DNA of 64,000 nucleotides from contig JAMKCH010044044.1 of NCBI GenBank assembly GCA_023653785.1, positions 1 to 64,000 of the forward strand, read 5' to 3'. The stretch is from Ophioderma brevispina. Its lineage: Eukaryota > Echinodermata > Ophiuroidea > Amphilepidida > Ophiodermatidae. The notes under the pieces are model-generated. The model had not been told where the DNA came from and made no database searches. It was given only the letters and a program-made list of their open reading frames with translations. Made by a program: the position numbers and the translations under genes. The stretch's first letter is position 1, and every line of letters begins with the position of its first letter. Below, piece by piece: positions 39,501 through 51,500 of this stretch.

Positions 39501-42500
39501 CCAGAGTCACAGTCCGGGAAAAACAATGGTGAAAAATGGGGGGGGGCCAATCAGTCAGTTGACTCTTCGCGCAAACATTAGTTTCACACTTTATACCGTT
39601 ATCGTCAATGGAGCTCGGACTATGATACCTGCCGGACTATATTACTTTCACAACGGCATTATTCAATGTGAAAAGGGAACAGATTCCCTATAGAGGTGTA
39701 GTGACCCCCTACAGCAACACATATGGTGGAGGCTGGCCCAATCGCTGCGAAAGAGGAGAGGTGGGCACCCTTCTTGTACTCATTTGTTTACAATTTTACA
39801 AAACCGGATGGTAAGAATCGAAGTGTTCAATCGTAACATTAGTCTGTATCAAAACAAAGACGTAAAAAGGGGCAACAAAAAAAAAACCCACTTGTTAGCA
39901 TAAATTGCTCCTTTCCAAAAAACACCATTTTTTTCTCGGCAAATCTTATTCAGTTCTTGTGGACTATTAATTCTGATACTAATATCATAAATATTACTTC
40001 AGAAACCAAACGAATCCTGGTTGCCGCAGAAGTAGACTCAAAATCGTAACACACCCCTCAAACGATTTCTGTCAGAGTTTTAGACTCTTGGAACTCAAGC
40101 AATAGACCAGGTACATCCTTAGTCACTTCTTTTGTTGACGTGCGAATCCAATTTCTGGAAAGTTTTATGGCCCATGTATGAAAACTCTAACAGATACAAT
40201 TGCCCGTGTGTAACAGTCGGCCGACCTATTCAAGATACCAGGCCCTAACATGTTTACAAACATTGCTGTTAACTGGTCTATTAGAGGGGCGACCCATAGC
40301 TTTTTAGGGGGTTTATTGAATAATTCTTGAAGAAAAAGGCGCGGGAATATGACCATAACAATGGAGAATCCAACCATCTCACTGTTAAAAAATGTGACTC
40401 TCTTGTGTGCCCAACTTATGGAGAAAGAAGAAAGAAAAAATGTCATTACAAGAGTGAAAACACAAAACAAAATTTAACTCCATTACGAGTAACAAATTAT
40501 CTATTATCAATTCCATCACCGTTTAGTCTTTTGGTGCAAGTGTCAAAGGTGTATAGTACCCTCAAATTTGATTAAAATATTTTCAATTTTATTTGGAGAA
40601 AAGATTTCTCACGGAAAAAAGTAATTGTTTATATAAAAGAGAGAAAGGGGCATTCCCTAGAGGTGTTTATGCAGGAGCACCTGTAGATAGATTGCACATA
40701 AGGGATAGTGGGGAATTCCCCAAGGATGCTAAACTTAGAAGCCTGTTTATGCTTTAAAAGATCAAGACATTGCAAGATCTGGGATTCCCCCACAAAGTAT
40801 ATAGATGATAGTGATGTATTTAGATTGTGAAATCTGAATTGATGGGCAAAAAAAAGGTATGTTTATGCATGATATTGTTGTAATGGTAATGATTATGTTA
40901 GGAAAGGGGAAGGGAATCTAGCTGTGTGCAAGATAAATAGGGTTTGAACATGGAAAGATTCGTGAGCAGTTGTAATCAGCTATACAGTATGGATTAGCTA
41001 GTATTATCTACAATAATGGTAAGATTTTATGTTCACACACCCCCCCCCCCCCCCCCCCAGTGCAGGATTTAGTATATGTTCAATTCCATGGAGCAGAGGC
41101 TAAAGTATTCTTCGTCTTGAAGCCGAAAGTGCTGGGAAGGAATCAAAAATAGGGATTCCAAAAAGTGGACAGATAGAAATCGTGGTGATATCCTGGACTG
41201 ATATACGGTGGATTATGTCGTCGAGGGACTTAATTAACCTTGTCGTCTTGAACTGTTGGACAAAAGTATCTTCAGACTGAGAAGATTCCCATGGAAATAC
41301 TACCTGAAGCGTTAATAATATGTAAACTTTGCATACTGTCATTTTGGAAGTTCGTCGCTGTGAGGAATATCATCGGTGAACTCCAACGCCTTCAACATAG
41401 GATAATGGAACTTTTATAAGTATAATAAAATGTGTAATTATATGTATTTTGTTGTGGAAATACCAAATTCTGAAACCAAATCAAGTAAAGATCATTTAAA
41501 ACTGTTTATTATAGATAATTTAGATCATTTGTGCACAAGGTCATGATTTGTTTTGGTTTGAAAGGTAGTTATGACTAGACGTCTACAAGAAAAAACCGTC
41601 ATAACAAAGGTCAATGACTCGCCCTTATTTCGAATAGGTAACCCAGGATTAATTGATTTGTACCAATCTATATCAGAATGGCATTGGGGCCTTTATTTAG
41701 TACTATGTTGCTCTTTCATAACTCACATAAAAATGGAGGTGATGGATATATCGGCACCGCAACTCACCTCAGCGCAGATGCGGGTAAGTATATAAACGGA
41801 CCTTTAGCCTGAATGCAACTCATGTATCTGGAAGCTGCGGCGGATGATTGATTATCGGCAAGAGGTGCTTGCCGGTTGGCCAACGGTTTATGGAAGCAAC
41901 AGGTGTGTATCACTTTTCCCAAAATCCCAGATAAGGAAGCTTATCTCCAACAATAACACTCCGTAACTGGATGAGATAACGGCCTTCGTTATCTGGAGAT
42001 AACCAAGCTGAACCACAAATAACTCGCCTTATCTAGGAGTTGGTTAACCAAGCTGAAACCCAAATAAACGGGCATTATCTTGAGTAAAAAGCTATCTGAG
42101 AGTGAAACCCCAAATAAAACGAGCGTTATTGGGGTTCAGCTTTATCTCCAGATAAGGATCGTTATTTGGGGTTCAGCTTGTTATCTGATTAACTGAGCGT
42201 TATTTGGAGATAAAGGGCTTGTCCTAGATAACGTTTCTTATCTAGAGTTAAGCTTGTTAACCCCAGAAAGGACCGTTAGGTGGGGTTCAGCTTTGTTAAC
42301 CTCAGCTAAGAACCTTTATGTGGGGTCAGCTTTGTTAACCCCAGATAAAGAACCGTTTATTTGGGACTTCAGCTTGTTTAACCCAAGATAAGGACCGTTA
42401 ATTTGGGTTCAACTTTGTCTTCGAGATAAGCTTTGTTAACTAGATAAGGACCGTTATTTGGGGTTCAGCTGTTAATACCAGTTTTTAAGACGCGTATGTT

Positions 42501-45500
42501 GGGGTTAAGCTTTTTTGTTTTTATCTCAGTTAATGAAGCGTATCTTAGTTCAACGCGAGTGTTATTGGAGTAAGGCTTCTGATCTAGGGATAGAAAGGAA
42601 GTGATACACTGGTGATTCCATAAACGGTAGCGTGTCTGTGCGATACACAGTGAAGACCAAATATCACCATCCGACCGTCAAAGCGGCAAGACAGAATGAA
42701 ACCGATGTCACAAACTGAGTCCCTACTATGATGTAGAGTTCTACGGTCCATCGGTCTATTATGATCGCCATTGTGTAATACTGCATCATTTGTCTTTTCA
42801 GCACTGATTCCCAATAGTATCTCGTCTACAAGTCACGGTTTATTCCGCTATATTATACCCTAGTGCAAGCTAAGACACCAGGTAAGGGGACTCCCGGATC
42901 ACTACATCGGCATTATATCGAAAAATTGGCTCTCCTGTAAATGATGCAAAATTGCAGTATAAGAAGCTTCTGGCCTTATTTGCAATTTCAGCTCTCAACA
43001 CTTGTTGTATAGCGGCATTGTATCTACAATTTTATTTCAACAATCCTGTTGATATCTGAATTCTGGTAAAAAGCTGATTGATATTGCCTTTGCCTGTACA
43101 AAGGTTGGTGGTTAACAGGGTCAACTCATTTTCGTATCTCTAAAAAATCGACCGAGTGGTGTTTATTTTAAAGGGAAAGCAAACAAAAGCAAATTCAGGC
43201 ATTCAGTAGTCGAACTCTATCATTTTGTCTGACTAAAGTTCAATTTGGAAGATACAAAAGGCCATGCCCCATTTAAAACGAATGCAATCTTTATGCTGAC
43301 GAGGAAATGGAGTCAAATCAACTAGATTTATTTTCTCAAGTGAAAAATAAATCGCTGGAGTGTCCCATTTGCACGAACGATTTAAAGACACCGCGAACCT
43401 CAAGCAATGTCCTACATAGTTTTGCAGCAAGTGCGTAGTCAAATTAGCAAAAGTAACTCTAGGATAAAGTCTCTTGTCAAGACGGTAATACCTGTCCCAG
43501 ACAGGCGAGCTGAACATTTTTCTTTCAACTTTCAACTTCGTCAGATAGTTGAGGAAGCTGAACTACACGATACCTTAATCACTGATGCTAAAGTTATGTG
43601 TGGTTGTCACCAGGAAGAAGAGACAAAGAACACGCCGTTGCCACACTGTTTTGAATGAAATTATTACTTTGTCGACGGATTAATGACCATGAACGTAACA
43701 GCTATTAGATTCAAACATCCATTGCTAGATTACAAGACGCTGCGTTCTGGAAAAGTAAGGCCAAGAGCGATTGCTCAAATATCGTGCAAAAATATCATCC
43801 CAGAGAAGAGGTTAAATACTTCTGTGAAACATGCGACAACGCCAATATGCCATACTTGCTACAACTGCAGCACAGTGATCGTAAAAAGCATTCGTGTTTG
43901 TGAAGATATCAATGACGCGATACCAAAGCTACGAAGGACGCGTTACTGAATTGCAAGCAAACTGTATAGAAGATCGAGAGAATATGAGAGGACAAAGAAA
44001 GATTCGATCAAATTGATAAAACCATCAGAGACCAAGGAAACTGGAAGAAAAAAATTGAATAATACGCGTATAGATGAAGCAAGGAGCGACTGGAAAATGA
44101 AAAACGTCTTCTACAGAAAGGAAGTGATAGTGGGGTGATGAGACGCGGAAGAGGCAATATTTTACAACTCAATCGGCAAGACTTGAAAATGGTACTGCAA
44201 ACTAGGATGCATATACCCAGCTTTGAGCTTTAGAGAAACAAACGATGGAGATTTCATGCAGATGTATGAGATATGAAGGACCAAAATGGTATACAGTTAT
44301 CACGCCTCAGAAAGGACCACCCAGGATTGGAACTCGTCAAGTAACGCTTCATAACATAGAGTGGCCATGCGTTGGGTCTGCGGAGCAGAACCCATAACCC
44401 CCAGTGCTGTTGTTGTAAATTGTTAAAATATAAAAAGAAACCAGATCGGAATTTGGAAGAATTGAAAAACAGTGAAAAACAGGATTGTTAGAAAGGGGCG
44501 GGGAGTGAATAGACACCTTAGTTACATGTAATGGTATGCAGCGAAATGGTTCAAGTGTAAAGACAAAATTAAAAACAGATATTTCATAATTAAACTCCCT
44601 CACAAGCAGTAAGACTGAAAACAAATATTTGCGAAAATAATCCTTTTTAAAAAAAGATCGTAAGAAAAAAGCACGAACGATCGACGGATCATTTTTGGGT
44701 CCTTTGAACAAAATTAAATAGTGGATGATGCGAATAAAAAATTATAATGCGTTTAAAAATATAAAAATCATTTTTTGTATAATATATTTTATTAAACTGA
44801 TCAAATGAATAATATCGATGAAAAAAATATCGGGTAAAAATCTTGACGTGGATATCGTCACGAATCTTGCCCAAAAGGCCAATCGACCATGTCGAGAATT
44901 GGCGATTGAAGTTTTAGGAAATGAACTTGCATATCTAAAATTTGAAACATTTTAGGAAAATGGATTTATGTGTCATTGTAGGCATTGAAACGTTCTTCAT
45001 TTCCAAAGGAAGGTATCATTTTAGCTTTGTTTTCCCTTGTCAACATTAATTACAAGTGAGTGGTATGTTTGGAAAAAAAAAAAGAAAACGTCCTCTATTC
45101 CTATTGTCAAAGGAAAGGAAACGAATGCGCATTCATTTGTTGGAAGTACTCCAAAGAGTCGATCGACCGAGCCTCAAGAGTGGGATTGAACATTAATTTT
45201 GCCTAGGGCGTAATGTAGGCCTCCGATCTCTTAGATGTCCCAAAAAATGTGCCAATAAAAATAGAGCGACTGATGAGGCTAATTTTTTTTTGTAATTAGA
45301 ATTGATTTCCATTTAATCTGTAGTTTTTCGAACAGCAAAATCTGCAAACAAAATACCGTATAATGTAAAAAAATGTTTGAATCCAAAATACGCTGTCATT
45401 TCAAGCCTTTTACGGTATTTTACTGAAAATTGACAGTAATATGTACAGTGTATAGTGAGTGCTATCCATTGGTGAAAGAAAAAGTCAGGGTACACGGGAA

Positions 45501-48500
45501 CGTTTGTTACCTGTATTTTGCGTCTGAATCGGAGAAAGGGATAAATGAGATCTTTGTGCGTACCAGAAGATCAGAACATGTGATTATTCGCGATATTGCC
45601 TTGTAAGCAAATAGTCCACTTGCATCGGTGCCCACAAGTTGTGGAAGTGTACAATAGGCCATCCAAAAATGTATGTCTTGAGTAAGGCGAAGAAGTGTGA
45701 TTTATCTTTTTATTGCTGGAGGGGCTCAAGGATCACAATTTTATCAAGAAGAAAGATTTATCTTACTATCAAGTAAATTATAACTAGCTCCAACTGTCAC
45801 AGACAAAAAAATACATGATTCATGTAGGCTAACTACTTAAATGACAAGAATTATAGGAAGGGTATATAGGCAATTAGTGTTAAATGATGTTTCTAAAATC
45901 GTAAAAATAAACGGCTTTGGACTCTTTTTGGAGTATACAAAGTCGATGGTGATGGAGTGTTTCCTTTGGCAAAATTTGAAATAAAATTGATATTCCCATG
46001 GATATTATTTGATTTCTGTCCATCAAACTGATCATTGCCTTATTTTTACCTTTGGAGTCACAGTACTCGTACGTTAAAGTAGTTACTCTTATACTTTCTG
46101 TTGTTGAAAACTTTTAATGAATTAAAAACAAACCGTTTTGTCGCTAAGGTGGGTTTTGCCATATTTTCTACTAGAGTACCCATGGTCAACTTGTATTTCA
46201 AACACTTCTGACGTTAGATTTAATTTCAAATTGACATATTGAAGTACTATGTTTTAAAATGCATTATTCATCTAAAATACGTTAATTAATTTGCAAGTAT
46301 ACATAAGCCTACCTAACTGGGAATTGAAACCGGGGTCCTCTGCTTATATGAAACAAAATACTTAACCACAATATAACGCTACCTTACAGGGAATATATAA
46401 GAACATTTCTAGTTCATTTACATTATTTTTCTTTCAAATTAAGGGGGAGGTATCCCGTTGCTAATGGGAATTTTTTTCAACTACAAAAGTGAGATATTGT
46501 AATAGGCGAAGTCTTAGCTTTGAAATACTTTTTATTTGACTAAAATCCGACTCTCGGTGCCGAAGATATGACTGATCAAAGTATAGGAGGCGACGAAAAA
46601 CTTCCCGAAAAGCATTTTGTCCTATACTTTGCATGTATTATTAATTTCAACCAGTGATAATTAACAATATTTGTCAATAAAATATTGTAGGCTGTGGGTT
46701 GTGTTTCTTGTTAAAGTTTTGTATTGAATTATTAAATAAAATTATAAAGTTTAAATATAGCTCACTTTTAACATACTGCGATACATTTCTTATGTATTTC
46801 TTTATTTTCTCACCCTGCTATATTTAACAAAAGTATTTTAAAAATTAATAATAAAGTAATTAATGCATCTTTTTCAACCAAACATTGCTTAAAATTATGA
46901 TAATTACTACAACACATAAAAATGCAAAACAATTACATAATTCGTATAAACAGAGCCATCAACGTAGCACAAACTTTAAAGGCCTATATCTCAGTTCTTA
47001 AAAAAGCGCAAAATAGCAATTTTCGAAGCGAACATTCTCCCCAAACCCCATTTATGTACGTCAAACGGTGTTTGATTTACGTTTGTTCAAAAATTTAGCC
47101 AATCACAGGCCTAGCAAGGTTACCATGGCAACAAAAGTGAAAATTAATACCGATTTTGAAAGCTCAGGTCAAGGCCTACATGATGGTATATGATACGTAT
47201 AGGTAACATTTTAAGAAATATCTTAAATCGCTCCCCGAAATTTCCAGAAATAACGGGATAACCGTTGATAATTAAAATGAACAAGTACCATACAAAAACA
47301 TGAATGGACTACAACAAGAGGTTTTGGAGAACCTACTAAAAATTTGAAGTGAAATAGTAATAATATAGTAATAACAATTATAGTTCTAGGAATTGTTTTC
47401 ATGTAAAGTATAGTTGTATCTTAATACAAAATAAAAGAACCTTTAAGTCTAATGCAACAACACCAAAAAATAAAATTCAACTGGCGCGATTCCAAACTGG
47501 CAAACGTAGGCTCCTTTTTGCCGTACTCAGCACCCGGATCATCGCTTAGATATTCAAGACATCTTATAGTCCAGCGGTAAAACCATGGACCTTGCTTTTG
47601 ACTTGCAAAAGAATCGGCACGAAATGTTTTGATGGTTGCCAGGCAACATTGACCTGCTAATTCCAAATCTTTATGATGCAACTTTTGCATCCTTGAGCAT
47701 TTTGAGATATGGAAGGGAGGGTAAAATAACAGGGGTCAAATTTGTAAACGTTTCATATGGGATTAAAATGTGTATAGACATGTTCATCTGGTTCTAAGGA
47801 TTAAAAAAGGTATAATTTGCTATATTTAGGACAATTACTTATAACACAGTAGGTTTTAAATGGTTCAAGGTCACCCTGTGATAAAAAATTATAATGTACA
47901 GATTTCTCTCAAATGGGCTCAAATACTTCATGCTTATAGATAGTTATGTAAATTACATGTTATGTGATTTGTTTGACATTGGGGATATAATTAAGGGGGA
48001 AAATAGTGTTAAGGCCCACAGGGTCTATGGGGATCAGCACTCTGGTCTCTGTTAGATGTCTTTGAGATGATTAACACACATTAATGTATATTTCTTGTTG
48101 TAACATACCCACACGAACAATTTAAAACCAATTGAATCAATATAAATGTTTACCCCCATGATGACATTTAACAGTTTTGGACCTGTCGTGCAAGGACCAA
48201 AGGTTGTTGGTAAGTATACTTTTTTAATCCTTATAACCAGATGGACATATCTATACACTTTTAACCCCGTGCGAAACATTTTCAAAATTTGTCCCGGTTA
48301 ATTTACACCTTCCCTGTCGTAAAATGCTCAAGGATGTCAAAATTGCATCACAGAAATCTGGAATCAGCAGGTCAATTCTTCCCAGAAACCATCAAAACCT
48401 TTAGTGCGGACTCTTTTTGCAAGGTCATATGCATGGGCCTACCGCATGACCATATGAGTGGGGAGATGAATCCCACATTAGCTCATCGATCGATAGGTCA

Positions 48501-51500
48501 TTTTAGATTTCGACAAAAGGCTGAATGCGCATTCATCAACAAATCAAGAGGGTTATAATCTGTCATACGTTGGCTTTTAGGTACAGCAAAAAGACGAATG
48601 CAGATTGGTCTGTTTGGAAGATTTTCATTTGGCGTTTGGGTATGACTTCCAAAAGTAAAAACTATTATAGCTACAAATTGCAACGTTATTTTTGCTCAAT
48701 GTTTATTATATGAAAAGTGGTTGTGATATATTATCATAATATGCAAAAAAAAATCAATTTCCACAAAACAAAACGTCGATTCATCTGTTCGGAAGACTCG
48801 TGATGATATCTTTGTTTTGTTTTTGAAAAAGTTTGATAGAAATAAAGCAATTTTCATTTTACTTATTTGTTGTGCAATTGCTGTGTGAAATAGCTAAGCT
48901 CATGCAGACGCAAATGCAGATTCGACCTTTTTTGTACTAATTCACACAATTTCAGTTGTCAACACTTGTTATAACGCCATTGTTATCTAACAATTTTATT
49001 TGTAAACAACCCTGATGATCTGAATTCCTGCTAAAAGTAAAACGGTCTTTGCGTGTAAAAATAAAACCTTATAACATTGCTGGGTCAAAACGGGTCAAAC
49101 TTCATTTCCTTACTCGTATCTCAAAACAATGGGCAGTGTGTGTTGTTTATTCTACACAAAAAACACACACAACTGTTGGGTGCAGCATTGGCAATCATTA
49201 CAAGAATCTTTGCCTGTCTTGACTAAAGTTCAATTTAGCAAGTTACAAAAGTCCATGCTCTAGCCCGGTATTTTATCCCAAACAAATCAAACCTTTACGC
49301 CGACGAGGCAACATGGCGTCAAATCAACTAGACTCATTTTCGCAAGTAAAAAATAAATCGCTGGAGTGTCCTATTTGCCACGAGCGATTCAAAGACCCTC
49401 GAATCCTCAAGCAGTGTCTTCACAGTTTCTGCAGCGGGTGCTTAGTCAAATTAGCAGAAAGTACCTCTAGGATAAAATGTCCTCTTTGTCAAGAGGTAAT
49501 ACCTGTCCCAGAAAGGGGGGCTGAACATTTTTCTTCCAACTTTCAACTTCGTCAGATAGTTGAGGAAGCTGAAATGCACGATAACTTAATCACTGATGCT
49601 AAAGTTATGTGTGGTTGTCACCAGGGAGAAGAGAAAGAGGCCGTAGCACACTGTTTTGAATGCAATGATTACTTATGTTCGGCGGGATTGGACGACCATA
49701 AACGCTACAAGCAATTAGATCAACATCCCATTGCAAGTTTAGAAGACCTGCGGACTGGAAAAGTAAGGCCAAGAGCGATTGCACACCTTCGTCAAATATC
49801 GTGCAAATACCATCCTAGAGAAGAGGCTAAATACTTCTGTGAAACATGCGACAACGCGATATGCCACACTTGCTACAACCTGCAGCACAGTGATCGTAAA
49901 AAGCATTCGTGTGAGGATATCAATAACGCGATACCAAAGCTACGAAGACGCGTTGCCGAACTTGCGGATAAAGTAGATAGAAGATCACAGGAATGTGAAG
50001 AGGCCAAAGAAAGATTCGATCAAAAGGAAAAAAACGTCAGAGACCAAGGAGCTCGCCAAAAAGATTTGAATAACACGCGTATAGACGAAGCCAAGGAGCG
50101 ACTGGAAAATGAAAAACGCCTTCTACAAGAAGAAGTTGATAGGGTAGTGAGACGGGAGACGCAATATTTTACAACTCAATCAGCAAGGCTTGAAAAATGG
50201 TGCTGCAAACTAGGAATGCATATACGCAAGCTGTGAGCTTAGATAAGACAAACGATGGAGATTTCATGCAGATGTATGATATTATGAAGGACAAAATGGT
50301 ACAGTTATCACGTTCAGAAAGACCACCCAGTATTGGAATCGCAGGTAACGCTCCAAACATAGAGTGGCCAGAATGTGGGCCTGCAGAGCAGAAACCCCCG
50401 TGCTGCTTGCTGTAAATTATAAGAGACAAAAATCAAACTTTGACAGAATTACGATTTTAATTTTATGTAGTGATGGGAACTGAACACATAACTATTCTGA
50501 AGACTGGCAGTTTAATAATTAAGCAGGAAGACAAAAACACAGCGTAATTGAAACAGCTGAAAAAAAGATTTGTACAAGAAAAGCACGAGGAGTGAATAGA
50601 CACCTTAATTGCGCGTAGTGCAGCAAAGAGGTTCAAGTGATGAAGACAAAACTAAAGCAGGTATTTCATAATCAAACTGAAAATCTGACAATCACCGCAA
50701 AAAGTGGGTAGACGTTTCATATAGAAGTCCCATTGATGCAAAGAGGTATTACAATTGATTCCGTCATGCGCTGTATGACGTTGTGCAGAAGTGCTTGACG
50801 GAATGAATGGCAATACCTCTTTTGCATCAATGGGACTTCTATATGAAACGTCTACCAAAAAGTGAGGTAGCGGTATTTTTGTTGTCAGATCTAGGAGCAA
50901 TTTCCCACTAACCCAAGGCAGGGGTCCGCTCCGTGATTTTTTGTCAGGTGGGGTATGAAGCGATTAAGGAACATAAGGGATATACAGACTGTCCCCAAAA
51001 ATATACAATCAAAGATTATTTTTTGGACCAAAAACTTAAGTTAATCTTAACTGGACTTTAACTGATTCTTTTTTAGGAAAGTTCCAGCTTTCGTGAGATT
51101 TTTAATTGGTGTAATTTGGGGGTCTGATTCAGGAGTTATGGCCAATTATCTGAGACACTTGAAAAATCCGCAAGGGCCAGTTTCAGCTATTCTGATATCA
51201 ACACATTTGCCAATGAAAATCAACTTCGAGACATTCTTTGTTGAAAATAAAGATAAAAAATAGGCATTAAGTGCTGTTTCTTGTGATATAAAATAATTTA
51301 TAACTTTATAATGTCGCAATTGCCAATATAATACATGTAGCATTAGGAATTTCAATTCCCAAAAGTCTTGTTTTCTCAGCCTTACTCAAGGTTTCAACAG
51401 AAGGTAGCACCATAAAAACACCCTTAATGAAAGTAAACTGATACTTTTGAACACCAACCATCCTTTCGTTTATTGTTCTTTGCTCAACACTGGTTTCTTC

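Noticed and set aside
38907..39693. Overlapping frames on both strands
   Set aside because: Created by G and C homopolymers of a hAT-like MITE and by two tandem copies of a dispersed repeat.
40165..40575. Two opposing frames of 80-100 codons
   Set aside because: No recognisable domain, splice sites or homologous copy; consistent with chance in intronic DNA.
49779..49976. Plus-strand frame inside the TRIM gene
   Set aside because: Alternate-frame shadow of the B-box2/coiled-coil coding sequence.
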